This document shows, piece after piece, positions 12,725 to 23,417 of a stretch of 64,000 nt of DNA. The translations under genes and the position numbers were made by a program. Position 1 is the first letter of the stretch; the number at the start of each line of letters is the position of its first letter. A model generated the notes under the pieces. The model worked only from the letters and a program-made list of their open reading frames with translations, was not told the DNA's origin and searched no databases. The stretch comes from Cymbidium sinense. Its lineage: Eukaryota > Streptophyta > Magnoliopsida > Asparagales > Orchidaceae. The stretch is from contig CM038221.1 in the NCBI GenBank assembly GCA_021442155.1, positions 43,471,648 through 43,535,647 on the forward strand. Reading direction: 5' to 3'.

Positions 12725-14965
12725 AAAATTTTAACCCACATCCAACAACTTGGAAGTGTTAAGTGGGGTTCAAATAGATTTGGAAAGATTGATTGAAAGA
12801 GGAATTTGAGTATGAATCCAAACTTCAACAAATTGGAGTATGTTGAAACATGGAATCAAAATTTTGATAGGATGCTTCCATAGATTCATTGAATTTAAAT
12901 TTTTGTGATTTGGAAGACCCTTTCCTTTAACAAATTTGGGTATGTTAAAGTTAGGGTAAAATGATTTTGTTTTGTTTGAAAGTTTTGGAATTTTCACTCA
13001 CTTAGCAAATTTAGGTATGCTAAGTAAAGTGAAAGTATTTGTTTCTTTTTTTAAATTTTGTTTTGTTTTGATTTTGGAATTTTTTTTGAATTCTTACTTA
13101 GCAAATTTAGGTATGCTAAGTGAAGAATCCAAGTATATTTTGTTTGATTTTGAAAATAGGATTCTTAGTAAATTTAGGTATGCTAAGAAAATCCTAAGTG
13201 TTTCATTTGTTTGGAAAATTTTGATTTTTGAAAAGGGTAGGATCCTTTAGCAAGTTTGGTATACTAAGGGGACCCTAAGGTGCTTTATTTTGTTTTTGAA
13301 ATGATTGAAAGTGGAGTTTTAACTTTAGCAAATTTGGTATGCTAAAATTGAAATCCCACTTGATTTTATGAAATGGAAATTTCATTTAGCAAATTTGAGT
13401 ATGCTAAATGAAATTCCAAATGGTGTGTTTAAAATTTTGATTTCATTTGATTTTGAAAAATGAAAACTTCTCCTCAGCAAATTTGGTATGCTAAGGGAAG
13501 AATTTCCAAAGGTGTGTGAGAAATTTTGTTTTGAGTTTGGAAATTTCCTTAGCGAATTTGAGTATGCTAGGTGGAGTTTCAAAATATGTTTTGAAATTTT
13601 TTGAATTTTTGATTGTTAATTTTGATTTTGGATTTGGAAACTTCACTTAGCAAATTTGTGTACATTAAATGAAGTTCAAAAATTTGTTTAATTTTTGAAA
13701 TTTTTTGGATTTTGGTTTTGGAAACCTTACTTAACAAATTTGTGTATGTTAAATGAAGTTCCAAAATGTGTTTAGAATTTCTGAAAATTTTTGGATTTTG
13801 ATTTTGAAAACTTTACTTAACAAATTTATGTATGTTAAATGAAGTTCCAAAATGTGTTTAGAATTTTGAAAATTTTAGGATTTTGATTTTGGAAACCTTA
13901 CTTAACAAATTTATGTATGTTAAATGAAGTTCCAAAATGTGTTTAGAATTTTGAAAATTTTTGGATTTTGATTTTGGAAACTTTACTTAATAAATTTTTG
14001 TATGTTAAATGATGTTCCAAAATGTGTTTAGAATTTTGAAAATTTTTTGGATTTTGATTTTGGAAACCTTACTTAACAAATTTGTGTATATTAAATGAAG
14101 TTCCAAAATGTGTTTAGAATTTTGAATTTTTTTTTTGGATTTTGATTTTGGAAACCTTACTTAATCAATTTGTGTATGTTAAATGAAGTTCCAAAATGTG
14201 TTTAAAATTTTGAAAATTTTTGGATTTTGGAAACTTTACTTAGCAAATTTGATTATGCTAAATGAAATTCAAAATGTATGTTTGAAAACTTTTGTTGAAT
14301 TTTGAATTTGGGGACTTCACTTAACACATTTGAGTATGTTAAGGGAGGTTCCAATTGTGATTGTAGATTTTGATGTTTTGAAAAGAGGACCTCCATTTAA
14401 CAAATTTAAGTATGTAGAATGGAGATTCATTTTATTTTTGAAATATGATATTTTCATTTTGTGTGTGATCGTTGCTTTTTAAAAGGGAGGAATTCCAACT
14501 TAAAAACATATGTGGGATATGATTAAGTAGGATTTCCTAAAAGATATTTTTATTTTTAGTTAGGAATGAAATCTTCATTTAATAGACCTAAGTATATTAA
14601 ATGAAGATATTCATATGTGCTTTTTGGAAATTTGTTTACAAGTGAACTTTCCATTCAATAAGTGTGAATATATTGAAATAGAAAGATCCATGTGTGATTT
14701 TTGAAAGTTGAATTTTTGTTTACAAATGAACTTTCTATTCAATAATTGTGTATGTATTGGATAGAAAAATTCATGTGTGCTTTTTGAAAAGTTTTATGAT
14801 TATGATTGTGATTTTTGGAAAACATGATTGTTCATTTTCTTTTGAAAATGAAATCTTCATCAAAGTGAATTGAAAGAAGATATTCATTTATGCTTTTGAA
14901 AAATGTTATTAGTTTTATCTTGGAAAATCCCTACATGTAACAATTATGAATTGTTAAATGAGGGT
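12725..14965 (-). repeat. Leader array of about 25 tandem hairpin units (about 85 bp each)
   Basis: The plus strand repeats a unit of the form left arm - AATTTGNGTA - right arm, where the arms are inverted repeats of 10-16 bases. Examples: 13,372-13,414 (TTTCATTTAGCA / TGCTAAATGAAA), 13,463-13,506 (CTTCTCCTCAGCA / TGCTAAGGGAAG), 12,911-12,955 (CTTTAACA / TGTTAAAG), 14,570-14,612 (ATCTTCATTTAATA / TATTAAATGAAGAT), 14,727-14,773 (TTCTATTCAATA / TATTGGATAGAA). Units from 13,720 to 14,192 are nearly identical at about 85 bp; the flanking ones diverge. The array lies between primer binding site and gag, so it would be in the element's RNA leader. Confidence 0.85.
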
Positions 14966-15346
14966 GAAGAATTTTTTTGGAAAATATTTTATTAAGTGCT
15001 TTTTTTTGAAAAATGTGCTTTTGAAAAGTAAAGTTCTTTATGGAAGATTTATTATTTTAGGATGAACCTTACCTTATCATGAAGATGATAAGGAGGAAGC
15101 CTTTAAGAGATATATCTTTTTATTTTATATCTTTTCATTTTACCCATTGGGGGAACCCAACAGGGATTTTAAGACCAACAAAGAGTGTAGTCCTAAAACT
15201 TAAAAGATGTTGGCCAACTTAACTCAAGAGTGAAATGAGCTAAGTGCCAACGGAAGGAAGGATAGTCTTGGATTCATACCAAAGTACAAACCCATTATCG
15301 ATACTCAAAGACAATGATCATTTACCAATGATGGATAGAGGAACCA
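14966..15346 (-). other. Leader next to the primer binding site
   Basis: About 380 bp between the hairpin array and the primer binding site. It contains no open frame of note. A short inverted repeat around 15,070-15,095 (CTTACCTTATCAT... ATGATAAGGAGG) resembles the array hairpins but without the AATTTGNGTA loop. Confidence 0.4.
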
Positions 15347-15364
15347 TCCCTAGTGGAATCTCCA
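15347..15364 (-). other. Primer binding site of element A
   Basis: The minus strand reads TGGAGATTCCACTAGGGA, eight bases inside the LTR end. It matches the Tat/Ogre form TGGCGACTCCACTGGGGA at 15 of 18 positions; that form has been attributed to tRNA-Arg. Position and match together fix the inner edge of the 5' LTR. Confidence 0.72.
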
Positions 15365-18300
15365 GAAAAATCTGTTGGTTAAATATTATCACACACATAA
15401 TATAGAGTCACCTTCAAATATGTGGTGAAAGGAGAGGCAAAATTATATATGTGGAGATTCATCTTGGTAAGATTCCACATAGATCCTAGATGTACTTATT
15501 CATGTGATCGAATATGTCATCAAGGTATAGTGTAATATCTCGAAAGACAGAAGTCACCACCCTTTAATGAAACCAATTACCTCAATAAGGACTCTTAAGG
15601 ATAATGGATCTGCATATGTACTAGAGATTCTTCCCCTACATTACATGGAAAAGTAAAACATGGTTTATTTTAAACTAGGTTTGTTCAATTCCTTACAGGG
15701 GCAAGCCTCCATAGTTAATTACATCTAGGGGATGGGATCCCTTAAGAAAACTCTTGATTAAGGTAAATGATTGTTGTCTTTGAAGATTTTAATAGAAAGG
15801 ACTATCAATCGATTGGTTTATTTTTGAAGATCAAATGAGATTGATCAAAAGATGGAGTTATTATTGAAGCCAAAATAGGAATAAGTAGGAGATGCTTTCG
15901 ATGCTAGGAAACATAGCGAGCATCTCAAAATATCCTAAAATTAGGCTTTACATTTTGGAAATTGATTTAGTTTATTTGAGTTATATTTTTCATTAGAATT
16001 TTATGACTTAATATTCCTTAACACAAGGTTGAAAATAACTAAGAGGTGAGAAATTATGCTTATGACCCACAAAGGGGAGAAGCAACCTCAGAACCTAAAT
16101 CTAGAGAGCTTTGATGAGGGATGGAAGCATAACCTAAATCTAAGGCGAAATAGATAATTAGTTTGCCTCCATAATAGAGGACAAAACTCCCGACCAGCTT
16201 GGGCTTACAACCTGGGGTGGTACTAACTCCTCTATAATTTTAAATACATGTAGGCAAGTCTTTATGCTTATGCAAGATAAAGCTATTTATTTAGAAAGAG
16301 ACTAAGTCCTTAAACTTACTCCTAAAAGACTAGATCATGTAAAGGGTATACTTCAAATGACCTAAATCTAATGCATTTCAAATTTCATTTTATTTTTATT
16401 TTGGACAATTAATTTGACTCAGGTTAATAGGATTTTTTATGACCAATGCATGAGAAAGTAGATTATTGGCCAAAATCAGCGAGAAGTTTAAGAGGTGAGT
16501 TTCCACCATAGCCCTCAAAGGACAAGCCAGGTTCTCTAGTAAAGATAGAAACCCTCCAATTAAGAGTGAAATAAGATGCATTTGTGCATGATATTATAAA
16601 GAAATGCTCATCCACCTAAGGGGTTGCTAATTCTTTTATCTTTATTTTAATCCTAAGCTTTAGGTGAGGTTATGAGTTGTTTAGTTTTAGTTTGAACTTT
16701 TAAGTTGGGAAAATTTATTTATTTTTCCTAAAGAGCCTAATCCACAACCAAGCCTAGGAAAATCATGCTACTTAATGCAAAAGCTAAACAAATCATCAAA
16801 CAATTTATAAAGCTAATGACAAAAAGAATAAATAGTCATTTATGGTCGGGCACCACCGCACAAATCCAAAAATATCAAATGTGGGTAGCCGAGCTCTACC
16901 CTTATACAACTCAGATTACAAATGAATTAAATTATAAATTAAGCAAAGGAATTCATTGTTATGGGGTCTTCAAGCTTTATTCTTCTTTCTTCTTTCTTTC
17001 TTTCTTTTCTTCTTTTGTTCTTTGGATCTTCCTTTGGATGGTTGGATGGTAGATGCTCCAAGGCTTCACATGGTACATAAGATAGGATCTTATGACCAAT
17101 GCTCATCCTAATCCTCATAATAAATCATTCCAAAATCCTAAATATATAAACTTTTATATGAAAGGAAAGAATAAATCTAATTAACACCTACAAAATAAAG
17201 GTTAGTCAAATCACACAAATTCAAAGCATGTATATTGGACTTATCACCCACACATGGGTGACTAAGTCCACCTATGGATTATGCAAAGGGGTATAAGCAC
17301 CACAAGAAGAAGCATTTATATTTTATTTATGATAGCCCTTTAGCACAATCCCCTACAGAAAAGAATGGTTAGACTAAGTACATCCTACCAATCATTCTAT
17401 GAGCATACACTCATCAGTCTAAAATATTCATCACAAAAAAACAACATCAAGCCATGCACCGACATAACCTAAAGCTAGAAGTGGTGACTTAGGCTAATGT
17501 GTGTGCTTTGAAGGTTTGTGTGGTAAGCTTAGCTTAGACTTTGGGTTTGAATTTTCTAAGTATGAAGGACATGTTCAACTTAGAGGAGGGTTTCATTTAA
17601 ATTGTTCAAGTGTTTTGGTTTATTTTTATTTCATGTTTTAATTTGGTTTAAGTGAAACCTACAATTAATTACTAAGTTAAAAAGAGAAGCTTTCCTTCCC
17701 TAATCCTGAAGTAATTTCTAAGGTAAGTTCACATTTTAGTTTCATTTAGGTGAATATTTTAATTACATCTTTTAATCAATCCTAAGTTTAGACAAACTCT
17801 AAACAAACCTATTCAAAAACAAATGCATTTTAAGATTAAGAAAAACGAATCAAAATTCACATAACACACATTACTTCAACTCTTTCCCAACATATATAAC
17901 ATGCATATGGATGGACCCTAAGCATATCTATACATGCAAATGAGAATAGTTAACACACTTTATGATACATGCTAAGTAATCCATTTAAGAAAATTTAGAA
18001 GTTTAACATGCAAGATTTTCTTAAGTAGAAAAGGTTTTCCTTATCCAAAATTTCACATACATGCATGAAAGTAAGAAAGGCATAAGTGAGTACAATGCCA
18101 TTGCTAACCAGAGGTGTAAGGTACAAGACCTACTTAAGGCTACTAAAAGCCTTGCAACTGGGGTTGTCAGGACTATATACCACTTTCCTTAAGTACTAAT
18201 ATGCATATAAAAGAAATCAAATGGAAAAAGAATATGCAAAAGTTGTTTAATAGTTTCATTTTTGTTTATTTAATTTATTCATGCAAGTATAAGAAATCCT

Positions 18301-20580
18301 CCTTAAGTGATAGCATAGTGATGAATGGGTTTGGAATTAAGTAAGTGTTGGGTTCTTTTCAAATGAACCCTACATCTTACCAACCCATATTCAAAACTAT
18401 GCTAACATAAGAAAGGAAGGAAAGGCTACAATAAACATGCCTTCATAATCTATCACATGCAAGTTTATAATTAAGATATGAATATCACACTTTCAGATTT
18501 GATGTTTCATTTATAGGTTTTGAAAATACTTTGGATTTAGTAGTGATAATAGCCATTCATATTTTATTTTAGCCAACACATGCACATTTGACATAAGGTA
18601 AACAATTTCATTTTAAAATTTTGAAACATGAAATTATGAATACATGAATCACATGACATACAATTTAACATGTTGGAAAGATCTAAAGCAATGTAATCAT
18701 GCAAATAAACTCACTTTACTTAAATCCTAAAGACATTCTTAAAGAATAAGACAATTTAGAATAAATCAAAGTGAATTTTAAAAATGATTTTTGTTTATTT
18801 GAAGTTTGATTTAATTTTGAAAAGGTGAGATGAGTTTTCTATTTCTAACCCATTCCCACATATGTTTTGTATTTTTGTTTAATTTTCAGATAATTAAATC
18901 TATTTTTAAGTGTTGATTAGGTTAAAGTATGCATTAAGTGGCTTAGTTAACTCTTACCTACACCACCTTAGAAAAATTAACTAAGTAATTATGAGCTAAT
19001 GAGATGACATAAAACCCACAAGGTATTTAAATTTGTAATGCACCTAGTAATGAAAAGGCCTAATGCAATTTGGCTCACAATTAAAGTTAATTAAGCTAAG
19101 GGGTTTAGCTTAAGTACTTTTAAAACACCCCTTCAAACTTATGAAAGGGGTTTTAATTTCTTTAATTAGACTTAGGCTATTGAACACCTAAGAATCTACC
19201 CAAGGTAGATTAATTGAGTTATGAAAATTTTAGAATTTTTGAAAATTGTTTAAAGGGATAATTAATGAATTAACCCTTAATTAAGAGGGGATTAAGGAAA
19301 GAAAAGGGGGTTTAGAGAATAGCTTAGGGGAAATACCCCAAAATTATTCCATAAAACCCCTACGGATAGGATCTAACATTAATCTAACTTAATCAAAGGG
19401 AAAATCTACTAATCATATCTTAATTATCCTTAATTACATGAAGGGGTAATTAGGGAATGAGTTAACAATTTCCCTAATCAAGGCTCAATAAATCTCAAGA
19501 AAATTAGGGGAGGTAGAGGTCATCCCCTAAAATGAACCCTAGAAGTTTGAGATCAATTGGTGACTTAATTAGAGAATAATTAGCTAATTAACATTCTCAA
19601 AGAAACCCAAATTTAGAGAAAAAGGAAAATCAAAATACATTGAAAATATTTTTAAAATATTCTAGATGAAATTATCTATCCATGGCATTTTTCCTTATAT
19701 TTTTTGATTTTTCTTGAATGAGTTATGATTTTTGGAAGTTCTCTAAGTAATTTATAAATTAATTAAGCATTTTCTTAATCCCTAATTAACCACTCCGTGG
19801 CGGTGGCGGTCGTGGCTTTACATGCATCGTGAGCCTAAGTTCAAATCAGGGGAATGGCGACACACTTTTATCTTTAATTGATCGATCGGATCGACCGGTA
19901 CACCATGGTTTATAAAATGGATAAGGGATTTAAAAATGTGGGAATAATCTAGGTCATCCATCCAAACAATGCGGATGGATGGCCAGAGATTCATCCCTGC
20001 CAAGGCTTAGGAAAAATGAGATCCGTTCAGCTTCTGAGCTTTGATCCAAGCTCGATAGAGCTCAGATTAGGCTAAAATTTAGCCCACACCTTCATCATGC
20101 AATAACCAACAAATCAATGGCAAAGATCCTATGAGATTGAAGTTCACTTCACAAAGGACCAACACTCATGAGAATTAAGCTAAAAAAATCACTAACCTTG
20201 TTGGAGGTGATCACCTGCTGATTCCCTTGGAGGAGCTTCTTCGGTTAAGGCGAAGCTTTCAGTTTTGGGCACTTGAGGTTGAGTGAGCTCTATGGACCAA
20301 CTCCCTTCTCTCCTTGCGGCTTTGATGGAATTGAACTCTCCCTTGCCTCTAGAACCTCGAGAAGGCTTGGGCACTCTTAGCTCCAAGTGTGCAAGAGGAA
20401 TTGGAAGGAGATTAAGTGTGGAGAAAATTCACTATTGGATCGAGCTCCCCTATTTTGCACTGTGCAAAAATGAAGAAAGATTCAAAACCTCTCTAGGGAC
20501 CTTGGGAAAGCTCTGAGGTGATTGCTAAGGCTTCCTAGGTTCCAATCGAGTGTGAATGAATTTTAATTTTAGTGGATTAG

Positions 20581-20597
20581 GGGGAGTATATCTCCCC
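20581..20597 (-). promoter_or_regulatory. Candidate LTR core promoter (TATA within inverted G/C tracts)
   Basis: The sequence GGGGAG-TATAT-CTCCCC is a perfect inverted repeat with a TATA-like centre. The other LTR keeps the arrangement at 32,852-32,875 (G-tract, TTATAT, CTCCCCC). It lies about 2.6 kb inside the LTR, just downstream in the element sense of the GGTCAA-rich block and upstream of a less AT-rich stretch. Transcription start has not been shown. Confidence 0.4.
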
Positions 20598-20759
20598 ATA
20601 TGGCAGTCAGACGGTCGACGATAAGCTTGTCATTTTGATCCAATTGACACCATGGGATGGGTTGTTTGGGTTGTTAGAGCAATGCACATGGTCGGTTTGG
20701 CGAGAGGAGTGGAAGGCTAATTCCCATGTGCATCCAATTGAGCTTTGGGGAGTTTGAAA

Positions 20760-21900
20760 TTTCAATTTCATGCTATGGGTCAGGTTTGGTCTATGGGCCA
20801 AATGGGTTGACCCAAACCCATTGGGTTGGGTGCACCACTCATCACTAGGTCCCCTTGAGATTTTAGGAGAGCCTCAAGTGATTGTGATGAGTGTATGACC
20901 AAAATAATATGGCTAGGCAAAATTTGTTCTATGGCTAGGTAAAATGGTCATTTTGCTATTTTTTCAATTTGGGTATGTTTGGTATGTTGAGAAAATAGGT
21001 TGGGCCAAATTTCAATGGATTTGGAATCCATTTGATAGAGTTTGGCTCATGTTGACCCATTTAGGTCAAAATGGGTCAACTTGGGTCAAGTTGACATATA
21101 GGTCAAGTTGGGTCAAACCAAGGGTTGGGTCAAGTTCATATGACCATTTAAAATATTTTGGTGCCTTTGGTTTGGTTCAATTTGGTATAGATTTGGTTTT
21201 GGCTCATATGACTCATTTAGGTCAAATGGGTCAAGTTGACCCATTTGACCTATTTGGGTTAGGTCAAGGGTAGATTTAGGTTTGGTTAGTCATATGGAGT
21301 GGATTGGTATCTTTGTTTCCAATCAATTTGGGTTAGGTTCAATTTTGGCTCAACATGACCCCTTTAGGTCATGTTGGGTCTAAGGTCAATTGAGGCTTTG
21401 GTCAAGTTCCACAAGTGATTCAGGATGGACTTGATCTATTAGTTTTAATTAATTTGGCTTAGATCAAGTTTTTACACATTTTGGTCTTTAGGTCAAAATG
21501 GGTTAACTTGGGTCAAGTAATTGTGCTAGGTTAGGCTCAAATGTTGGCTTGGTAAAGTTCAAACATAGGTCATGAGTGAACTTAGATCAATGGTTTCAAT
21601 CAATTTGGCTATGGTGGATTTTGGCTATGTAAGTTTCATTTTAGGTTAAGTGTTGACTTGGTCAACCCTTAGTTTGACTTGGTTTGACCCAATTTGATTG
21701 ATTGATCATCCCATGATGATTGTTGATCATGATGAGGCAAATATGAGTTTGGTTCAATCCAATTTGGTTAGGATCAAAAGTTGGCTCATAGTATTTAGGT
21801 CACTTTGGGTTGAGTAGTAAGGTCAAATAACTTGGTCAAAGCTTGATTTGAAGTTTATTGATATTGTATATGGACTTATGATTGAAATATAAATCCATTT
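20760..21900 (-). promoter_or_regulatory. Dense W-box-like (TTGACY/RGTCAA) block in the U3 of the LTR
   Basis: TTGACC/T, the core of the plant W-box bound by WRKY factors, is repeated on both strands. I count about a dozen in 21,045-21,270, where chance would give well under one. The block is shared by all three LTR copies (1-420 and about 33,040-34,150). It sits just upstream of the candidate TATA element, as a promoter-proximal enhancer would. It could also be only a degenerate GGGTCAA tandem repeat. Confidence 0.5.
21219..21251. repeat. Perfect 16-bp inverted repeat with one-base spacer
   Basis: AGGTCAAATGGGTCAA (21,219-21,234) faces its exact reverse complement at 21,236-21,251 across a single G. 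Each arm holds two RGTCAA cores, so the palindrome has four W-box-like sites. The other LTR keeps the same arms at about 33,498-33,539, but with a longer spacer. Confidence 0.85.
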
Positions 21901-22189
21901 ACAAATGATTTGAAGTCAAATGAATTTTGATCCATTTGAAAATTTCATATTCAAAGGAACAACATGAAGGGGTCTTGGGTTTGATTTTTGATTTAGGTTT
22001 TGATTGAATGATTGAGGTTTAGATTTATATGAGCTCATGATTGTAGGATTGGTTGAACCGTGAAAGAAAATCAAGAGTTTGGCTTGATTTGAAAGTGATT
22101 GGGCTAAGTTCAAGATTTTGACTTGAAATGCTTAGATTTAATTTTGAGTGGATTTGAGTTTGATCTTTGGAGTTGATTTTGATTGTTTG

Positions 22190-22870
22190 AATTTATATTT
22201 CATTTATATATGTGAATATAAATGAGAATATAAATTGATCATGAGAAAATTTCAAGAATTTGAAGTGGTTTAATCATGATTTGGGTTAAATACATTAAAG
22301 GGAATTTAAAGGATTTAAGAGAATTTTTAATTTGAAATTTATTTTTTGAATTGGATTTGATTGATTTATATTTATATTTCATTTATATATGAGAACATAA
22401 ATGAGAATACAAATTGATTTTGAGAAAATACCATGAGTTTGAAATGGTTTGATCAAAGTTTAGGTTAAATCCATTAATGGAAAATTAAAGGATTTTCAAG
22501 CATTTTAAATTTGAAATTTAATTTGAGGGCTTGATTTGATTGAGTTATATTTATATTTCATTTATATATGAGAATATAAATGAGAATATAAATAAGTTTT
22601 GAGAAAATTCAAGGATTTGAATTGATTTGATCAAGGTTTAGGGTTGATTTTGGCTATGTCCTTTAATGAAAAAAATTAAAGGGACTTAAGAAAATTGATT
22701 GGAATTTTGAATTTAATTTGATGGGTTTGAATTTATATTTCATTTATAAATATGAATATAAATGAGAATATAAATGGATCATGAGAAAATCTCAAAGATT
22801 TGAGTGGTTTTGAATCATGATTTTGGCTAAGTCCTTAAGGAAGGGTTAAGGATTTAGAATTTTGAACTTA
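22190..22870 (-). repeat. LTR hairpin tandem array, four units (5' LTR copy)
   Basis: Same structure as 745-1,420. H1 inverted repeats lie near 22,190, 22,368, 22,548 and 22,732. H2 pairs follow each, the last at 22,827-22,858 (CTAAGTCCTTAA / TTAAGGATTTAG, one wobble pair). The unit is about 180 bp. Confidence 0.8.
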
Positions 22871-23198
22871 GGAATTTTTGATGGATTTTAATCATGGCTT
22901 TCAATCATAAATTTCAATCATGGAATTAAATCATGGAATTGATTTGAGTTTGAAAAAATCAAATAGAATTGATTTGGAGTTTGACTTGAAAGAAGGAAAG
23001 TGAGGAATAGTTTTAAGCTAAAGGGTAGATTTTCCTAACACCCCCCAAGGTATGATATTCTTCCAAGTCTTCTAGGGCTAGGGGAGTGTCCACCTAATCA
23101 CTAGATGTATCTTAAGACTAAGGAACTTTTAAAGTCTAAGAGGAATCCTATGCCTAAGATGGAGGTGTTGAGAGCTCATTCTAAAAATGAGGTCAAGA

Positions 23199-23417
23199 GA
23201 CTTCTTGGAAATATTTCTCCACCAACCTAAAGTCATGCTCAATCTTACCATTCAAAAAAATGCCAAGTTTGAGCTTAAGATATTAACTAGGCTTGAGCTA
23301 GAGCTTAGGTTGATCAGGTAATCTCAAGCTAGATATGACTCAAGTGATTGACACCCATATATAAATGATGTTTTCTATCTCCCAAGACATCTTGTTCATA
23401 GACTACTTCTTAAAAAA
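23199..23417. other. Short unassigned stretch flanking element A
   Basis: About 220 bp between the 5' LTR edge and the foldback element. I see no coding or repeat signature beyond AT-richness. If the LTR ends at 23,198, the element A target duplication would start GACTT here; its partner is outside the window. Confidence 0.4.

Larger units (their letters stand above)
1..23198 (-). mobile_element. Tat/Ogre-like giant Ty3/gypsy LTR retrotransposon (element A), decayed
   Basis: Read on the minus strand, the order is 5' LTR (15,373-23,198), primer binding site (15,347-15,364), hairpin-rich leader, gag, protease, RT, RNase H, a second RNase H, integrase (stop at 4,569), a repeat-rich 3' untranslated region and a 3' LTR cut by the window start. 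The two LTRs align over their outer 1.77 kb with scattered substitutions, so the insertion is old. At least 23.2 kb lies in the window; with a full-length 3' LTR the element would be near 29 kb. A second RNase H after the RT-linked one, the YVDD-type RT, the PBS type and the long leader and 3' region match the Tat/Ogre lineage. Every coding domain has frameshifts or stops. Assignment rests on motif reading, not alignment. Confidence 0.85.
15373..23198 (-). repeat. 5' LTR of element A, about 7.8 kb
   Basis: The inner edge (TGTTGGTT at 15,373) lies eight bases from the primer binding site. The outer edge is GAGGTCAAGA, with the terminal CA changed to GA compared with the other copies. The whole stretch aligns with 29,044-35,706 except 16,039-17,378, which that copy lacks. 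From its 5' end (right side) it carries the hairpin array (22,190-22,870), a GGTCAA-rich block (20,760-21,900), a candidate TATA element (20,581-20,597), a GC-richer part (19,790-20,560) and a long AT-rich R/U5 part with no frame over 95 codons. LTRs of this size are at or above the upper end for plant elements. Confidence 0.82.

Noticed and set aside
13720..14192. Centromeric or other satellite DNA
   Set aside because: Only about six near-identical units, inside the leader of one element; no long homogeneous array.
12725..14965. CRISPR-like repeat array
   Set aside because: Eukaryotic retrotransposon context, no cas genes, and the 'spacers' are themselves repeated sequence.
20944..21273. 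109-codon open frame on the plus strand
   Set aside because: It lies within the GGTCAA-rich LTR block and encodes only the translated repeat (Trp-, Gly- and Val-rich). The second LTR has a broken version.
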